A stretch of DNA of 64,000 nucleotides from Vagococcus intermedius (GTDB lineage Bacteria; Bacillota; Bacilli; Lactobacillales; Vagococcaceae). Position 1 is the stretch's first letter; each line of letters opens with the position of its first letter. A program made the position numbers and the translations under genes. Shown here in pieces: positions 21,488 through 29,844 of this stretch. The stretch covers positions 1 to 64,000 of the forward strand of contig NZ_CP110232.1 of NCBI RefSeq assembly GCF_029144185.1, read 5' to 3'. A model generated the notes under the pieces. The model was not told where the DNA came from. It searched no databases and worked only from the letters and a program-made list of their open reading frames with translations.

Positions 21488-21526
21488 AAAAAAGCAAGCT
21501 CTAAGACTCTTAGGGCTTGCTTTTTT
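21488..21526 (+). terminator. Terminator between pplA and fmnB
   Basis: A stem of about 17 bp with a single T-G pair (GCAAGC...GCTTGC, CTAAG/CTTAG) and a three-base loop, ending in six T. It may lower fmnB transcription relative to pplA. Confidence 0.9.
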
Positions 21527-21542
21527 ATTAGTTAAAGTCATT

Positions 21543-21571
21543 TTGATATATTATCGATTCCATTGTAAAAT
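21543..21571 (+). promoter_or_regulatory. Promoter of fmnB-dmkA
   Basis: TTGATA (21543-21548), a 17-base spacer and TAAAAT (21566-21571). Confidence 0.65.
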
Positions 21572-21602
21572 AGAGCAATATCTAAAAAAGGGGAGAAGTG
21601 TC

Positions 21603-22685
21603 ATGCATAAAAAATTAAAATTAGTCGCTATAGGCATAGCAGCAACTTTATTAGTTTTAACAGCTTGTGGAGCTAATAAGACCGAGCCAAAGATTAATAA
21701 TGAGGCCTATTCAGATCAACAGTTTTTAATGGGAACCTATGTAAAAATGCAAATTTTTGATGATGGAAAAGAAGCCGTCTTAAAAAAGTCTTTTGATCGT
21801 GTAAAAGAGTTAGCCTCAAAAATAACTGTAAATGAAGATGATCCTAAATCAGAAATTGATAAAATTAACCAAGCAGCAGGAATAAAACCAGTTGAAGTAT
21901 CAGATGATATTTACCCACTGATAAAAAAAGCGTATCAATATAGTGAAGAGTCAGATGAAGGATTTGATATGACAATTGGAACGATTACTAAGTTATGGCA
22001 TATAGGATTTGATGATGCAAGAAAGCCAGAACAAAAAGAAATTGATGAGGCTTTAAAATTGGTGCATCATGAGAAAGTTAAGTTAGATGATAAAAAACAG
22101 ACCGTCTTTTTAGAAGAAGAAGGAATGGAATTAGATTTAGGAGCTATTGCAAAAGGTTATATAACAGATGAAGTAGTCGATGTGATGAAAGAAAATGACG
22201 TGACAACTGCTATTATAGATCTAGGTGGCAATGTTTATGTTCTAGGTAATAGTCCTCGTAAAGCAGATGGTGATTGGAAGATTGGGGTTCAAGATCCAAA
22301 TCAAGCGCGTAATACGGTAGTAGGTTCAGTGACTCAGAGTAATAAATCCTTAGTAACATCAGGAATTTATGAACGTAATTTAACTGTAAATGGAGAAACC
22401 TTCCATCATTTATTTGACCCTAAAACAGGGTATCCTTTTAAAAATGAAATCGCTGGAGTGACAATTATTTCGAATAAATCAATTGATGGAGACGGCCTTT
22501 CAACTGCTATTTTCTCAATGGGTGTCAAAGAGGGAATGGCTCATATTAATACTTTAGATGATGTGGAAGCTATCTTTGTGACTGTAGATGATAAAATATA
22601 TATTAGCAAAGGATTAGAAGGGAATTTTGAATTAAATAAAGAATCGAATTACCAACTTGATGATATAAAAAATGTGAAAGGCTAG
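21603..22685 (+). CDS. fmnB: FMN transferase FmnB (ApbE family lipoprotein)
   Basis: ApbE enzymes transfer FMN from FAD to a Thr in the SGAT/TGAT motif of target proteins, here most likely PplA. The ATG at 21603 has AAGGGGAGAAG upstream and yields a 360-residue lipoprotein precursor with lipobox VLTAC. A longer open frame begins at 21474 but runs through the pplA terminator and is rejected. Family motifs are MGTYVKMQIFD, LDLGAIAKGY, LVTSGIYER, HHLFDPKTGYP and the metal-binding GDGLSTA. dmkA follows after 11 bases. Confidence 0.93.
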   Translation: MHKKLKLVAIGIAATLLVLTACGANKTEPKINNEAYSDQQFLMGTYVKMQIFDDGKEAVLKKSFDRVKELASKITVNEDDPKSEIDKINQAAGIKPVEVSDDIYPLIKKAYQYSEESDEGFDMTIGTITKLWHIGFDDARKPEQKEIDEALKLVHHEKVKLDDKKQTVFLEEEGMELDLGAIAKGYITDEVVDVMKENDVTTAIIDLGGNVYVLGNSPRKADGDWKIGVQDPNQARNTVVGSVTQSNKSLVTSGIYERNLTVNGETFHHLFDPKTGYPFKNEIAGVTIISNKSIDGDGLSTAIFSMGVKEGMAHINTLDDVEAIFVTVDDKIYISKGLEGNFELNKESNYQLDDIKNVKG

Positions 22686-22696
22686 GTTTAACGAGT

Positions 22697-23638
22697 ATGA
22701 CCTTAGGTGTCTTTTTAAAATTAGTTGAGATACAAACAAAATTAGCTAGTTTATTCCCCTTTCTAATTGGTGTCTTATTCTCACTAAATTATTTTGGAAC
22801 AGTTAATTGGCTGAATACCCTTATATTTTTTGTGGGTATGTTAGTATTTGATATGACAACAACTGCTATTAATAATTTTATGGATTATAAAAAAGCTAAA
22901 GATGAGATGTATAAACGTGAAGTTAATATTGTAGGACAAGCAAATTTAAAGGAAAAACAAGTTTCAAGACTCATTATATTGATGCTCATAATTTCTGCAG
23001 TAGTTGGGATGATTCTAACTTATCGAACTGGTTGGTTACTGTTAATTATGGGAGGAATTTGTTGTTTTATCGGTGTTTTTTATACCTATGGACCGGTCCC
23101 CCTTTCAAGAATGCCATTGGGAGAATTATTTAGTGGTGTAACGATGGGATTTGGTATTTTTATGATGACTGTTTATATCAATGCTTATCAATTGAATTTC
23201 TTTTTTTTACAAATTGAAAATTGGGCATTTGTTATGAGAGGGGATCTGAAAGTATTATTAATTTTACTGATTGCCTCCCTTCCTATGGTATTTACGATTG
23301 CTAATATTATGTTGGCTAACAATTTATGTGATATGGAAGAGGATGTTAAAAATCATCGATATACTTTACCTTATTATATAGGACGCGAGGTTGGAATAAA
23401 GTTATTTAATATCCTGATGTATGCGTGCTACATAGTAGTTATTTTTGGAGTAGTAGTTGGCATTTACAAATGGCCAGTATTACTTGTATTGTTGACTTTA
23501 CCTCTTACTAAAAAGAACTTAGAATCTTTTAATAAGGAACAAGTTAAACAAAAAACTTTTATTATCTCGATTAAAAATCTTGTCATATTTAACGTAACCT
23601 TGATAGTTGGATTAATGATGAGCTTATTTTTAAAGTAA
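22697..23638 (+). CDS. dmkA: UbiA-family prenyltransferase (DmkA, MenA-like)
   Basis: The enzyme attaches a polyprenyl chain to dihydroxynaphthoate to make demethylmenaquinone. The 313-residue protein has about eight or nine membrane segments and both Asp-rich motifs, NNFMDYKKAKD near residue 56 and NNLCDMEEDVKNHR near residue 210. It resembles MenA. It lies 11 bases after fmnB with a weak ribosome binding site, so coupling is likely. Its place here matches Listeria dmkA, where it supplies a quinone pool dedicated to extracellular electron transfer. Confidence 0.88.
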   Translation: MTLGVFLKLVEIQTKLASLFPFLIGVLFSLNYFGTVNWLNTLIFFVGMLVFDMTTTAINNFMDYKKAKDEMYKREVNIVGQANLKEKQVSRLIILMLIISAVVGMILTYRTGWLLLIMGGICCFIGVFYTYGPVPLSRMPLGELFSGVTMGFGIFMMTVYINAYQLNFFFLQIENWAFVMRGDLKVLLILLIASLPMVFTIANIMLANNLCDMEEDVKNHRYTLPYYIGREVGIKLFNILMYACYIVVIFGVVVGIYKWPVLLVLLTLPLTKKNLESFNKEQVKQKTFIISIKNLVIFNVTLIVGLMMSLFLK

Positions 23639-23672
23639 AAAACACGGACTCCTTGGAGTCCGTGTTTTTTAG
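23637..23672. terminator. Bidirectional terminator (dmkA / birA)
   Basis: Arms 23637-23652 and 23655-23670 are perfectly complementary over 16 bp, with A and T runs at the ends. It overlaps the birA stop codon and separates convergent genes. Confidence 0.9.
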
Positions 23673-24640
23673 AAATTCGTTAAACTGATTTCTCCAGAAG
23701 ACAGATAAGTATTTTTTCCAGAATCTAGTTTAACAATTAACTCACCACTATCAGTAATATCTATAGCAGTCCCCTTGTAAGTAATCTGTTGTTTAATGAA
23801 ACTCACTTTTTCCCCAAGGACTAATGATTTGTCTCGATAAGAGGTCATATAATCAGCTGATGTATTATTTAAAAGATGATAAAAATTATTTAAAAAGGAG
23901 GCAATTAATGTATTACGATCACAAATGGGTGTATCTTTAAAAATACTTCCGGCTTTGTCTTGTAGTTCACTAGGGAAGGTAGAAAGTGGAATTGAGAAAT
24001 TAATGCCAATACCAATAATAATATTTTCAATCATCTGGGTCTCAAAATTTGTCACCGCCTCAGATAAAATTCCGGCCACTTTCCGGTTGTCTATATAAAT
24101 ATCATTTACCCATTTTATTTGAGCAGGGCGATTTTGAATTTTCTCAATAGCTTCTGCTAAGGCAACGGCTGTAATGATTGTATAATGTGACATGTCAGCA
24201 AGTATTTGATTGGGATGCAGAAGTAAACTCATGTAGATGCCACCTTCAGAAGAACCGGAAAAATAATTTCGACCGAAGCGACCACGCCCGTTTTCTTGAG
24301 TTTTGGCAAGTAACAAGCTATGGGATGGTGCACCGTCAATTGCCATTTTTTTGAGGTGTTGATTTGTAGAATCAATGGTATCCAGAATTGTAATAGTTAA
24401 ATTGGGTACAGTAGGATCTAATAATTTTAAGATACCTACTTGATTAATGACATCAGATGGTAGATAGAGATAACCTTGTTTAGATTTACTTTGAATGTTA
24501 TGTCCCTCTTTTTTTAATTCTTGAATCGCTTTCCAAATAGCTGTTCGTGATAAACCTAACTGCTGGGCTAAAGTCTCTCCTGAGAGTATTTGCTTAGGTT
24601 GCGCTAAAAGTAACGTAAGTACTTTTTGTTTTGTTGTGAT
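23669..24640 (-). CDS. birA: Biotin-protein ligase and repressor BirA, apparent ATC start
   Basis: BirA activates biotin to biotinyl-AMP, attaches it to carboxylases, and in its HTH-containing form represses biotin genes. The first ATG (24346) gives only the catalytic part. The same frame continues upstream with no stop through a complete winged HTH (LSGETLAQQLGLSRTAIWKA) and the linking strand. No ATG, GTG or TTG lies in frame between the upstream stop and 24346. GGAGG (24653-24649) sits eight bases before an ATC (24640), giving 323 residues, the normal length. ATT at 24646 is only two bases from the site. The catalytic motif GRGRFGR and KWVNDI are present. The start is inferred. Confidence 0.8.
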   Translation of the reverse strand: MTTKQKVLTLLLAQPKQILSGETLAQQLGLSRTAIWKAIQELKKEGHNIQSKSKQGYLYLPSDVINQVGILKLLDPTVPNLTITILDTIDSTNQHLKKMAIDGAPSHSLLLAKTQENGRGRFGRNYFSGSSEGGIYMSLLLHPNQILADMSHYTIITAVALAEAIEKIQNRPAQIKWVNDIYIDNRKVAGILSEAVTNFETQMIENIIIGIGINFSIPLSTFPSELQDKAGSIFKDTPICDRNTLIASFLNNFYHLLNNTSADYMTSYRDKSLVLGEKVSFIKQQITYKGTAIDITDSGELIVKLDSGKNTYLSSGEISLTNF

Positions 24641-24663
24641 GGTAATCCCCTCCGTTTTTACTT

Positions 24664-24694
24664 ATTGTACCTCAGACCAAGGTTTGATTGTCAA
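24664..24694 (-). promoter_or_regulatory. Promoter of birA
   Basis: On the minus strand: TTGACA (24694-24689), a 19-base spacer and TACAAT (24669-24664). The spacer is long, and most of it is the left arm of the inverted repeat. Confidence 0.5.
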
Positions 24695-24726
24695 TAAATA
24701 TTAAAAATCAAACCTTGGTCTGAGGT
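24669..24726. repeat. 21-bp perfect inverted repeat between birA and the zinc-ribbon gene
   Basis: Arms 24669-24689 and 24706-24726 are perfect inverted copies separated by 16 AT-rich bases. Each arm holds ACCT-N7-AGGT. Neither side has a T run, so it is not a normal terminator. It lies over the birA promoter and suggests an operator for both divergent genes, or a DNA cruciform. Confidence 0.85.
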
Positions 24727-24785
24727 GCTTTGCTAAGAGGTAGTGTATACTAAAAAAATCAATAGACTTAGAGGGGAATATAATT

Positions 24786-24995
24786 ATGGAAAAAGTACAA
24801 TATCATTGTGAAAAATGTGGACATCAACACTTTGTATCAGATCAATTTCAAGCTACTGGAGGAAACTTCGCTAAAATATTCGATGTCCAAAACAAAAAAT
24901 TTATTACTGTAAGTTGCGCACGCTGTGGTTTTACCGAGTTGTATAAAGCTAATACTAATAATGGCTGGAATGTCTTAGATTTCTTGATGGGATAG
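24786..24995 (+). CDS. Small zinc-ribbon protein of unknown function
   Basis: The 69-residue protein has two CxxC pairs, Cys8/Cys11 in YHCEKCGHQHF and Cys44/Cys47 in SCARCGFTELY, spaced as in a zinc ribbon of the DUF2082 type (labelled nucleic-acid binding). The middle part (ATGGNFAKIFDVQNKKF) and the C-terminal WNVLDFLMG are also typical of that group. ATG with an AGAGGGGA site. It is divergent from birA across the inverted repeat and has its own terminator. I do not know its role. Confidence 0.85.
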   Translation: MEKVQYHCEKCGHQHFVSDQFQATGGNFAKIFDVQNKKFITVSCARCGFTELYKANTNNGWNVLDFLMG

Positions 24996-25002
24996 ACAGT
25001 TG

Positions 25003-25032
25003 AAAAGGGCTCTTTTTTTGAGAGCCTTTTTT
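25003..25032 (+). terminator. Terminator of the zinc-ribbon gene
   Basis: AAAAGGGCTCT pairs with AGAGCCTTTTT around a T-rich loop, ending in seven T. Confidence 0.85.
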
Positions 25033-25107
25033 TATATTCTTTAATTTACCAAACAACTTTGCTATTATAAGAGAAATAAAAGGATAATATAGAAAGTTGG
25101 GAAATTC

Positions 25108-26127
25108 TTGAAACTTACAATTAAAGATATTGCCAATAAAGCGGGTGTTTCAATAACAACAGTCTCGCAAATACTAAACAATAAAGGAAGCCGGTTTAGT
25201 GAAGAAACTCGAAATAAAGTGTTACGAATTGTAGCAGAAAATAATTACAAACCAGATTTTTTTGCAAAGAGTATGATAACCAAACGGTCAAGGACTATTG
25301 GCATGATTGTCCCAGACGTAACGGATTTGTTTTTCTCTAAGCTGATTGAAGGGGTTGAAACATATTTGAACGCTTTAGGGTATATGATTATTTTATGTAA
25401 TTCTAAACACAGTGTAGAGTTAGAAAAAAAATCATTTGAAGAGTTAATGTATCGATCAGTTGAAGGAATTATTGTGGCTACACCGAATTTACTAGATCCT
25501 TTTATTATGGAAGTGTGTTTACGTAAGAAAAAAGATATTCCAGTTGTCTTAGTCGACATGGGAAAAAATACGCGTAATGAGGGTAAATTGATTGTTGAAG
25601 AATATAAAGGTGTTCATGAGGGAGTAAGTTATCTTATTAAACAAGGGCATAGAAAAATCGGTTTTTTAAGAGAAGTGGGAGACTATTATCAATTGTCAGA
25701 ACGAATTACTGGTTATTTAAATTGTTTAGAAGATTATAATATTCCTTATAACCCAGCTTATATTGAAGAATGCTTTCTAACAATTCAAGGGGGATACGAA
25801 GGAACTCAAAAATTGTTGCATAAATCCAATAGAGAAATAACGGCTTTAGTTTGCAGTAATGATCAAATGGCTATTGGAGCATATCAAGCAATATATGAAG
25901 CTGGCTTAAAAATACCTGAAGATATTTCTGTTATTGGTTTTGATGATTTAGAGACAGGAAAATATTTAGCACCAGCGCTAACAACCATTCATCAGCCGGT
26001 TTTTGATATTGGTTTTTCTGCAGCAAAGTTCGCTGTAGACGCAATTGAAAATCCGTATGTGAGGATTCCAAATAAAATTTTCCCAACACAATTAGTAATT
26101 AGAGAAAGTGTAAAAAATATTGACTAG
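25108..26127 (+). CDS. LacI-family transcriptional regulator
   Basis: The 339-residue protein has the N-terminal HTH (TIKDIANKAGVSITTVSQILN) with the hinge helix, followed by a periplasmic-binding-type sugar/nucleoside sensor domain (RTIGMIVPDVTDLFFSKLIEG, VIGFDDLETGKYLAPALTTI). The start must be TTG at 25108; the next in-frame ATG would cut off the HTH. The ribosome binding site is weak. It stands directly before the nucleoside block and is a likely regulator of it, perhaps sensing a nucleoside or ribose, but it could act elsewhere; the ligand is inference. Confidence 0.85.
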   Translation: MKLTIKDIANKAGVSITTVSQILNNKGSRFSEETRNKVLRIVAENNYKPDFFAKSMITKRSRTIGMIVPDVTDLFFSKLIEGVETYLNALGYMIILCNSKHSVELEKKSFEELMYRSVEGIIVATPNLLDPFIMEVCLRKKKDIPVVLVDMGKNTRNEGKLIVEEYKGVHEGVSYLIKQGHRKIGFLREVGDYYQLSERITGYLNCLEDYNIPYNPAYIEECFLTIQGGYEGTQKLLHKSNREITALVCSNDQMAIGAYQAIYEAGLKIPEDISVIGFDDLETGKYLAPALTTIHQPVFDIGFSAAKFAVDAIENPYVRIPNKIFPTQLVIRESVKNID

Positions 26128-26153
26128 TGTTATTATTAATGCTATCATTCAAA

Positions 26154-26168
26154 ATGAAAGCGGTTAAT
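26154..26168 (+). promoter_or_regulatory. cre-like site upstream of pdp
   Basis: ATGAAAGCGGTTAAT matches the CcpA consensus WTGNAANCGNWNNCW except at one position. It lies about 45 bases before the -35 box. A LacI-family regulator such as the adjacent one could also bind such a CG-centred sequence. It is flanked by a 9-bp inverted repeat, TATTATTAA ... TTAATAATA (26131-26172). Confidence 0.5.
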
Positions 26169-26211
26169 AATAGCGTGTTAGGTTTAGTAAAACCTTTTAC
26201 TATTTTTGTTT

Positions 26212-26240
26212 TTTACCTTTTAAACATAGTTAGTTATAAT
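26212..26240 (+). promoter_or_regulatory. Promoter of the nucleoside operon
   Basis: TTTACC (26212-26217), a 17-base spacer and TATAAT (26235-26240). Confidence 0.6.
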
Positions 26241-26267
26241 AAAGATTAGATACAGGGGGATATGACA

Positions 26268-27569
26268 ATGAGAATGATAGATTTGATTGAAAAGAAAAGA
26301 GAAGGTGGAGTTTTAACGAAGGAAGAGATTCAATTTTTCGTTGATGGCTACACTGATGGGAGCATTCCTGACTATCAAGCTAGCGCATTGTTAATGGCTA
26401 TATTTTATAAAGATATGACAGATGAAGAAATCACAAACTTAACATTGGCAATGGCTAATTCAGGCGATGTGATTGATCTATCTTCTATCGAGGGAATTAA
26501 AGTTGATAAGCATTCAACAGGTGGAGTTGGTGATACGACAACAATTGTGTTAGCACCATTAGTTGCGGCGGTAGGCGTCCCAGTTGCCAAAATGTCTGGC
26601 CGAGGTTTAGGTCATACAGGTGGAACAATTGATAAATTAGAAGCTATTCCAGGATTTGAAGTTGAGATTCCAAATGATAAATTTATCAATTTGGTGAATA
26701 AGATTCAAGTCGCTGTAACAGGTCAATCAGGAAATCTAGCACCTGCTGATAAAAAATTATATGCCTTACGTGATGTAACCGCAACAGTAGATTCAATTCC
26801 ACTAATTGCTAGTTCAATTATGAGTAAAAAAATAGCATCAGGAGCTGATGCTATCGTCTTAGACGTTACAACGGGTGATGGTGCCTTTATGAAAAACTTG
26901 GATGATGCTAAACGCTTAGCTCAAACAATGGTACGTATTGGTAAATTAGCTGGACGTAATACAATGGCAGTTATTTCTGATATGTCACAACCTTTAGGTG
27001 AAGCAATCGGAAATACTATTGAGATTGAGGAAGCTATTAATACCTTAAAAGGCAATGGTCCAGAAGATTTAACTGAAATGGTTTATGTTTTGGGTAGCCA
27101 AATGGTTGTACTTGCTGAAAAAGCAGAAACGCTAGAGGAAGCGAGAGCAATGTTGGTTGAGGCATTAGAAAGTGGTAAAGCGTTAGAAAAATTAAAAGAA
27201 ATGATTAGTAGCCAAGGTGGGAACCCTGATATCGTTGATCACCCAGAAAAAATGGCACAAGCTAAATACACAATTGAATTACCAGCTTTAGAATCTGGTT
27301 GTGTGCGTGAGATTCATGCTGAAAACATTGGAATTGCTGCAATGATTTTAGGAGCAGGACGTAAAACAAAAGAAGATTCAATTGATTACAGTGTTGGCGT
27401 TAAGCTACACAAAAAAGTTGGTATGACAGTTGAAAAAGGTGAGACTCTTGTCACAATTTATTCAAATACGGATTCAATTGAAGATGTAAAAGAAATGTTG
27501 TATAACAATATTTCAATTGGTGAACAAGTTGAAGAACCAGCATTAGTACGTGCGATTATTACTGAATAA
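26268..27569 (+). CDS. pdp: Pyrimidine-nucleoside phosphorylase
   Basis: The enzyme splits uridine, thymidine and deoxyuridine with phosphate to base and (deoxy)ribose-1-phosphate. The 433-residue length is typical. The N-terminal glycosyltransferase-3 type fold shows [13 protein letters not shown] and [20 protein letters not shown], the phosphate and base site, with a C-terminal PYNP domain. Two ATGs precede the conserved [11 protein letters not shown]; the second (26268) is better spaced from GGGGG and is preferred over 26262. First gene of the salvage block. Confidence 0.95.
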   Translation: MRMIDLIEKKREGGVLTKEEIQFFVDGYTDGSIPDYQASALLMAIFYKDMTDEEITNLTLAMANSGDVIDLSSIEGIKVDKHSTGGVGDTTTIVLAPLVAAVGVPVAKMSGRGLGHTGGTIDKLEAIPGFEVEIPNDKFINLVNKIQVAVTGQSGNLAPADKKLYALRDVTATVDSIPLIASSIMSKKIASGADAIVLDVTTGDGAFMKNLDDAKRLAQTMVRIGKLAGRNTMAVISDMSQPLGEAIGNTIEIEEAINTLKGNGPEDLTEMVYVLGSQMVVLAEKAETLEEARAMLVEALESGKALEKLKEMISSQGGNPDIVDHPEKMAQAKYTIELPALESGCVREIHAENIGIAAMILGAGRKTKEDSIDYSVGVKLHKKVGMTVEKGETLVTIYSNTDSIEDVKEMLYNNISIGEQVEEPALVRAIITE

Positions 27570-27612
27570 GTATTTGGTAAATAAGTATCTATAAAAAGGG
27601 AGATCAAAGACT

Positions 27613-28260
27613 ATGGAATTAAACAGAAAAATGGATCATACGATTTTAAAGGCAGATGCAACAAAGGCAGACGTTATAAAATTAATTGAAGAAGCGAAAA
27701 AATATCAGTTTTATTCAGTATGTGTTAACCCAACATGGGTTAGACTTGCCACTGATATGTTGAGTCAAGAACCAGTAGCTGTTTGTACAGTAATTGGTTT
27801 CCCTTTAGGTGCTAATACCTCTGCAGTTAAAGCTTTTGAAACAACAGATGCTATTGAAAATGGTGCAGATGAAGTTGACATGGTCATCAATATTGGCGCT
27901 TTAAAAGCTGGTGAAGATGATTTAGTTCAAGCCGATATTGAAGCAGTTGTTTTAGCTGCTAAAGATAAAGCGTTAGTAAAAGTCATTATTGAAACAGCAC
28001 TATTGACTGCAGATGAAATTGAAAGAGCTTGTCGTTTAGCAAAAGCCGCTAAAGCCGATTTTGTTAAAACTTCAACTGGCTTTTCTACTGCAGGAGCAAC
28101 GGTAGAACATGTCGCATTAATGCGTCAAACAGTCGGCAAAGAAATGGGAGTTAAAGCCTCTGGCGGTATCCATTCAGAACAAGATGCTACAAATATGATT
28201 GAAGCAGGGGCTTCACGTTTGGGAACAAGCGCGAGCGTTGCAATTATTTCAAAAGGCTAG
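27613..28260 (+). CDS. deoC: Deoxyribose-phosphate aldolase
   Basis: DeoC cleaves 2-deoxyribose-5-phosphate to acetaldehyde and glyceraldehyde-3-phosphate. The 215-residue TIM-barrel has the Schiff-base lysine segment FVKTSTGFS and the second lysine segment [11 protein letters not shown] with an AAAGGGAG site, 43 bases after pdp. cdd follows after 11 bases, so the genes look co-transcribed. Confidence 0.96.
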   Translation: MELNRKMDHTILKADATKADVIKLIEEAKKYQFYSVCVNPTWVRLATDMLSQEPVAVCTVIGFPLGANTSAVKAFETTDAIENGADEVDMVINIGALKAGEDDLVQADIEAVVLAAKDKALVKVIIETALLTADEIERACRLAKAAKADFVKTSTGFSTAGATVEHVALMRQTVGKEMGVKASGGIHSEQDATNMIEAGASRLGTSASVAIISKG

Positions 28261-28271
28261 GTGAGAGTAAG

Positions 28272-28673
28272 ATGTGTGAAAAAGATAAGTGGATAGAAAT
28301 TGCCCGCGCACAAGCAACAAAAGAGAACGCTTACGTACCGTATTCAAAATTCCCAGTAGGAGCTTGCTTGATTACAGAAGATAATCAAGTCTTTACTGGT
28401 GTAAATATTGAGAACGCTTCATATGGCTTAACTAATTGTGCTGAGCGTACGGCTATTTTTAAAGCGGTATCAGAAGGGCACCGTAAATTTAAGCAGATTG
28501 TCATCGCAGGAAATACAGATACACCAATCTCACCATGTGGTGCTTGTCGTCAAGTAATGGCAGAATTCTGTGAACCATCGATGCCAGTAACACTAGTTGC
28601 TGGTGATGGAAGCACATTGGATATGACATTGGAACAATTATTACCATATTCATTTACTGAAAAACAACTTTAA
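28272..28673 (+). CDS. cdd: Cytidine deaminase
   Basis: Cdd turns cytidine and deoxycytidine into uridine forms, which Pdp can then split. The 133-residue protein has the zinc site as TNCAERTA (Cys plus catalytic Glu) and SPCGACRQ. It belongs to the short tetrameric class. ATG at 28272 with a GGTGAGAG site. Fifty-four bases separate it from the transporter lipoprotein gene. Confidence 0.96.
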   Translation: MCEKDKWIEIARAQATKENAYVPYSKFPVGACLITEDNQVFTGVNIENASYGLTNCAERTAIFKAVSEGHRKFKQIVIAGNTDTPISPCGACRQVMAEFCEPSMPVTLVAGDGSTLDMTLEQLLPYSFTEKQL

Positions 28674-28727
28674 TTTTTCCAGCTAAAAAGGCTGTAAAAT
28701 AAAATAAAAAAACAGGGGGCTTTAAAA

Positions 28728-29783
28728 ATGAAATTATCTAAGAAATTAGGACTAGGTGTATTGGCTTTAGGAATGACAACAACGTTGGTAGCATGTGGTA
28801 GTAACGATGATAAAAAAGAAGGCAGCAAAAGTGATGAAGCAAACACATCAGTTGCTTTAGTTACTGACTTAGGTGGCGTAGACGATAAATCATTTAACCA
28901 ATCAGCTTGGGAAGGATTACAAGCCTGGGGTAAAGCTAACAACTTAGAAAAAGGTAATGGTGGCTATAACTACTATCAATCTAACTCTGATTCAGAATTT
29001 GATACAAATATTAACACAGCCCTAAACGATGGCTTCCAAACAGTATTTGGAATTGGTTTTAAACTAAAACCAGCTATTGAAGCGGCGGCGGGTGCTAATG
29101 CTGATAAAAACTTTGTTTTAATTGATGATCAAATCGATGGTAAAGATAATGTAGCTTCTATTGTATTTAAAGATAACGAAGCAGCTTATTTAGCGGGAAT
29201 TGCGGCAGCAATGACAACTAAATCAGATAAATTAGGTTTCATCGGTGGGCAAGAAGGCGATGTTATTGGACGTTTCGAGGCAGGCTTTGCAGCTGGTGCT
29301 AAATCAGTTAAAAAAGATATTGATGTAAGTGTTAACTACGTAGGATCATTTGGGGATGCACCAAAAGGGAAAGCAGCTGCAGAAGCGATGTACGGTAAAG
29401 GTATTGATGTTATTTATCACGCATCAGGTGATACAGGTAACGGCGTCTTTACAGCAGCCAAAGATATTGTAAAAGCTGATAAAGACAAAAAAGTATGGGT
29501 TGTTGGGGTTGACCGTGATCAAGAAGCCGAAGGTAAAGAAGGCGATCAAAATGTAACATTAACATCAACATTAAAAGGTGTATCTCAAGTTGTACAAGAT
29601 TTAGCAGATCAAGCTAAAGATGGTAAATTCCCTGGTGGCGATCACTTAGTATATGGACTTAAAGAAGATGGTGTTGATTTGACTGATGGTCAATTAACAG
29701 ATGAAATTAAAGAGGCTGTCAATAAAGCTAAAGAAGATATCAAATCAGGTAAAGTTGAAGTCCCAGAAAAACCAGCTAAATAA
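28728..29783 (+). CDS. BMP-family nucleoside-binding lipoprotein
   Basis: This is the extracellular binding protein of a nucleoside ABC transporter (BmpA/BasB/PnrA group). The 351-residue precursor has a lipobox TTLVAC (lipid Cys24). The BMP core starts VALVTDLGGVDDKSFNQSAWEG and includes GFIGGQEGDVIGRFEAGFAAG and VWVVGVDRDQ. ATG with a CAGGGGG site. The ATPase and two permease genes follow, making a complete transporter inside a salvage operon, so nucleosides are the likely cargo. Confidence 0.92.
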   Translation: MKLSKKLGLGVLALGMTTTLVACGSNDDKKEGSKSDEANTSVALVTDLGGVDDKSFNQSAWEGLQAWGKANNLEKGNGGYNYYQSNSDSEFDTNINTALNDGFQTVFGIGFKLKPAIEAAAGANADKNFVLIDDQIDGKDNVASIVFKDNEAAYLAGIAAAMTTKSDKLGFIGGQEGDVIGRFEAGFAAGAKSVKKDIDVSVNYVGSFGDAPKGKAAAEAMYGKGIDVIYHASGDTGNGVFTAAKDIVKADKDKKVWVVGVDRDQEAEGKEGDQNVTLTSTLKGVSQVVQDLADQAKDGKFPGGDHLVYGLKEDGVDLTDGQLTDEIKEAVNKAKEDIKSGKVEVPEKPAK

Positions 29784-29844
29784 TTAGCTCGCTTAAGTAG
29801 TAACTATTAAAACATTCATCCGAAATAGTTAGGAAGTGAATCAA

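Noticed and set aside
21474-21602. N-terminal extension of fmnB by 43 residues from an upstream ATG.
   Set aside because: It runs through the pplA terminator and the fmnB promoter; the ATG at 21603 has a good ribosome binding site and gives a proper lipoprotein signal peptide.
23669-24346. birA as a short protein lacking the DNA-binding domain, starting at the 24346 ATG.
   Set aside because: The frame upstream codes for an intact winged HTH with family residues and has a strong ribosome binding site near 24650; a 225-residue product would leave that conserved coding sequence unused.
24669-24726. Large inverted repeat as a rho-independent terminator.
   Set aside because: It lies between divergent genes, upstream of both, and has no T run on either strand.
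28670-28942. Minus-strand open frame over the start of the BMP lipoprotein gene.
   Set aside because: It is antisense to a clear signal peptide and BMP core, with no ribosome binding site.
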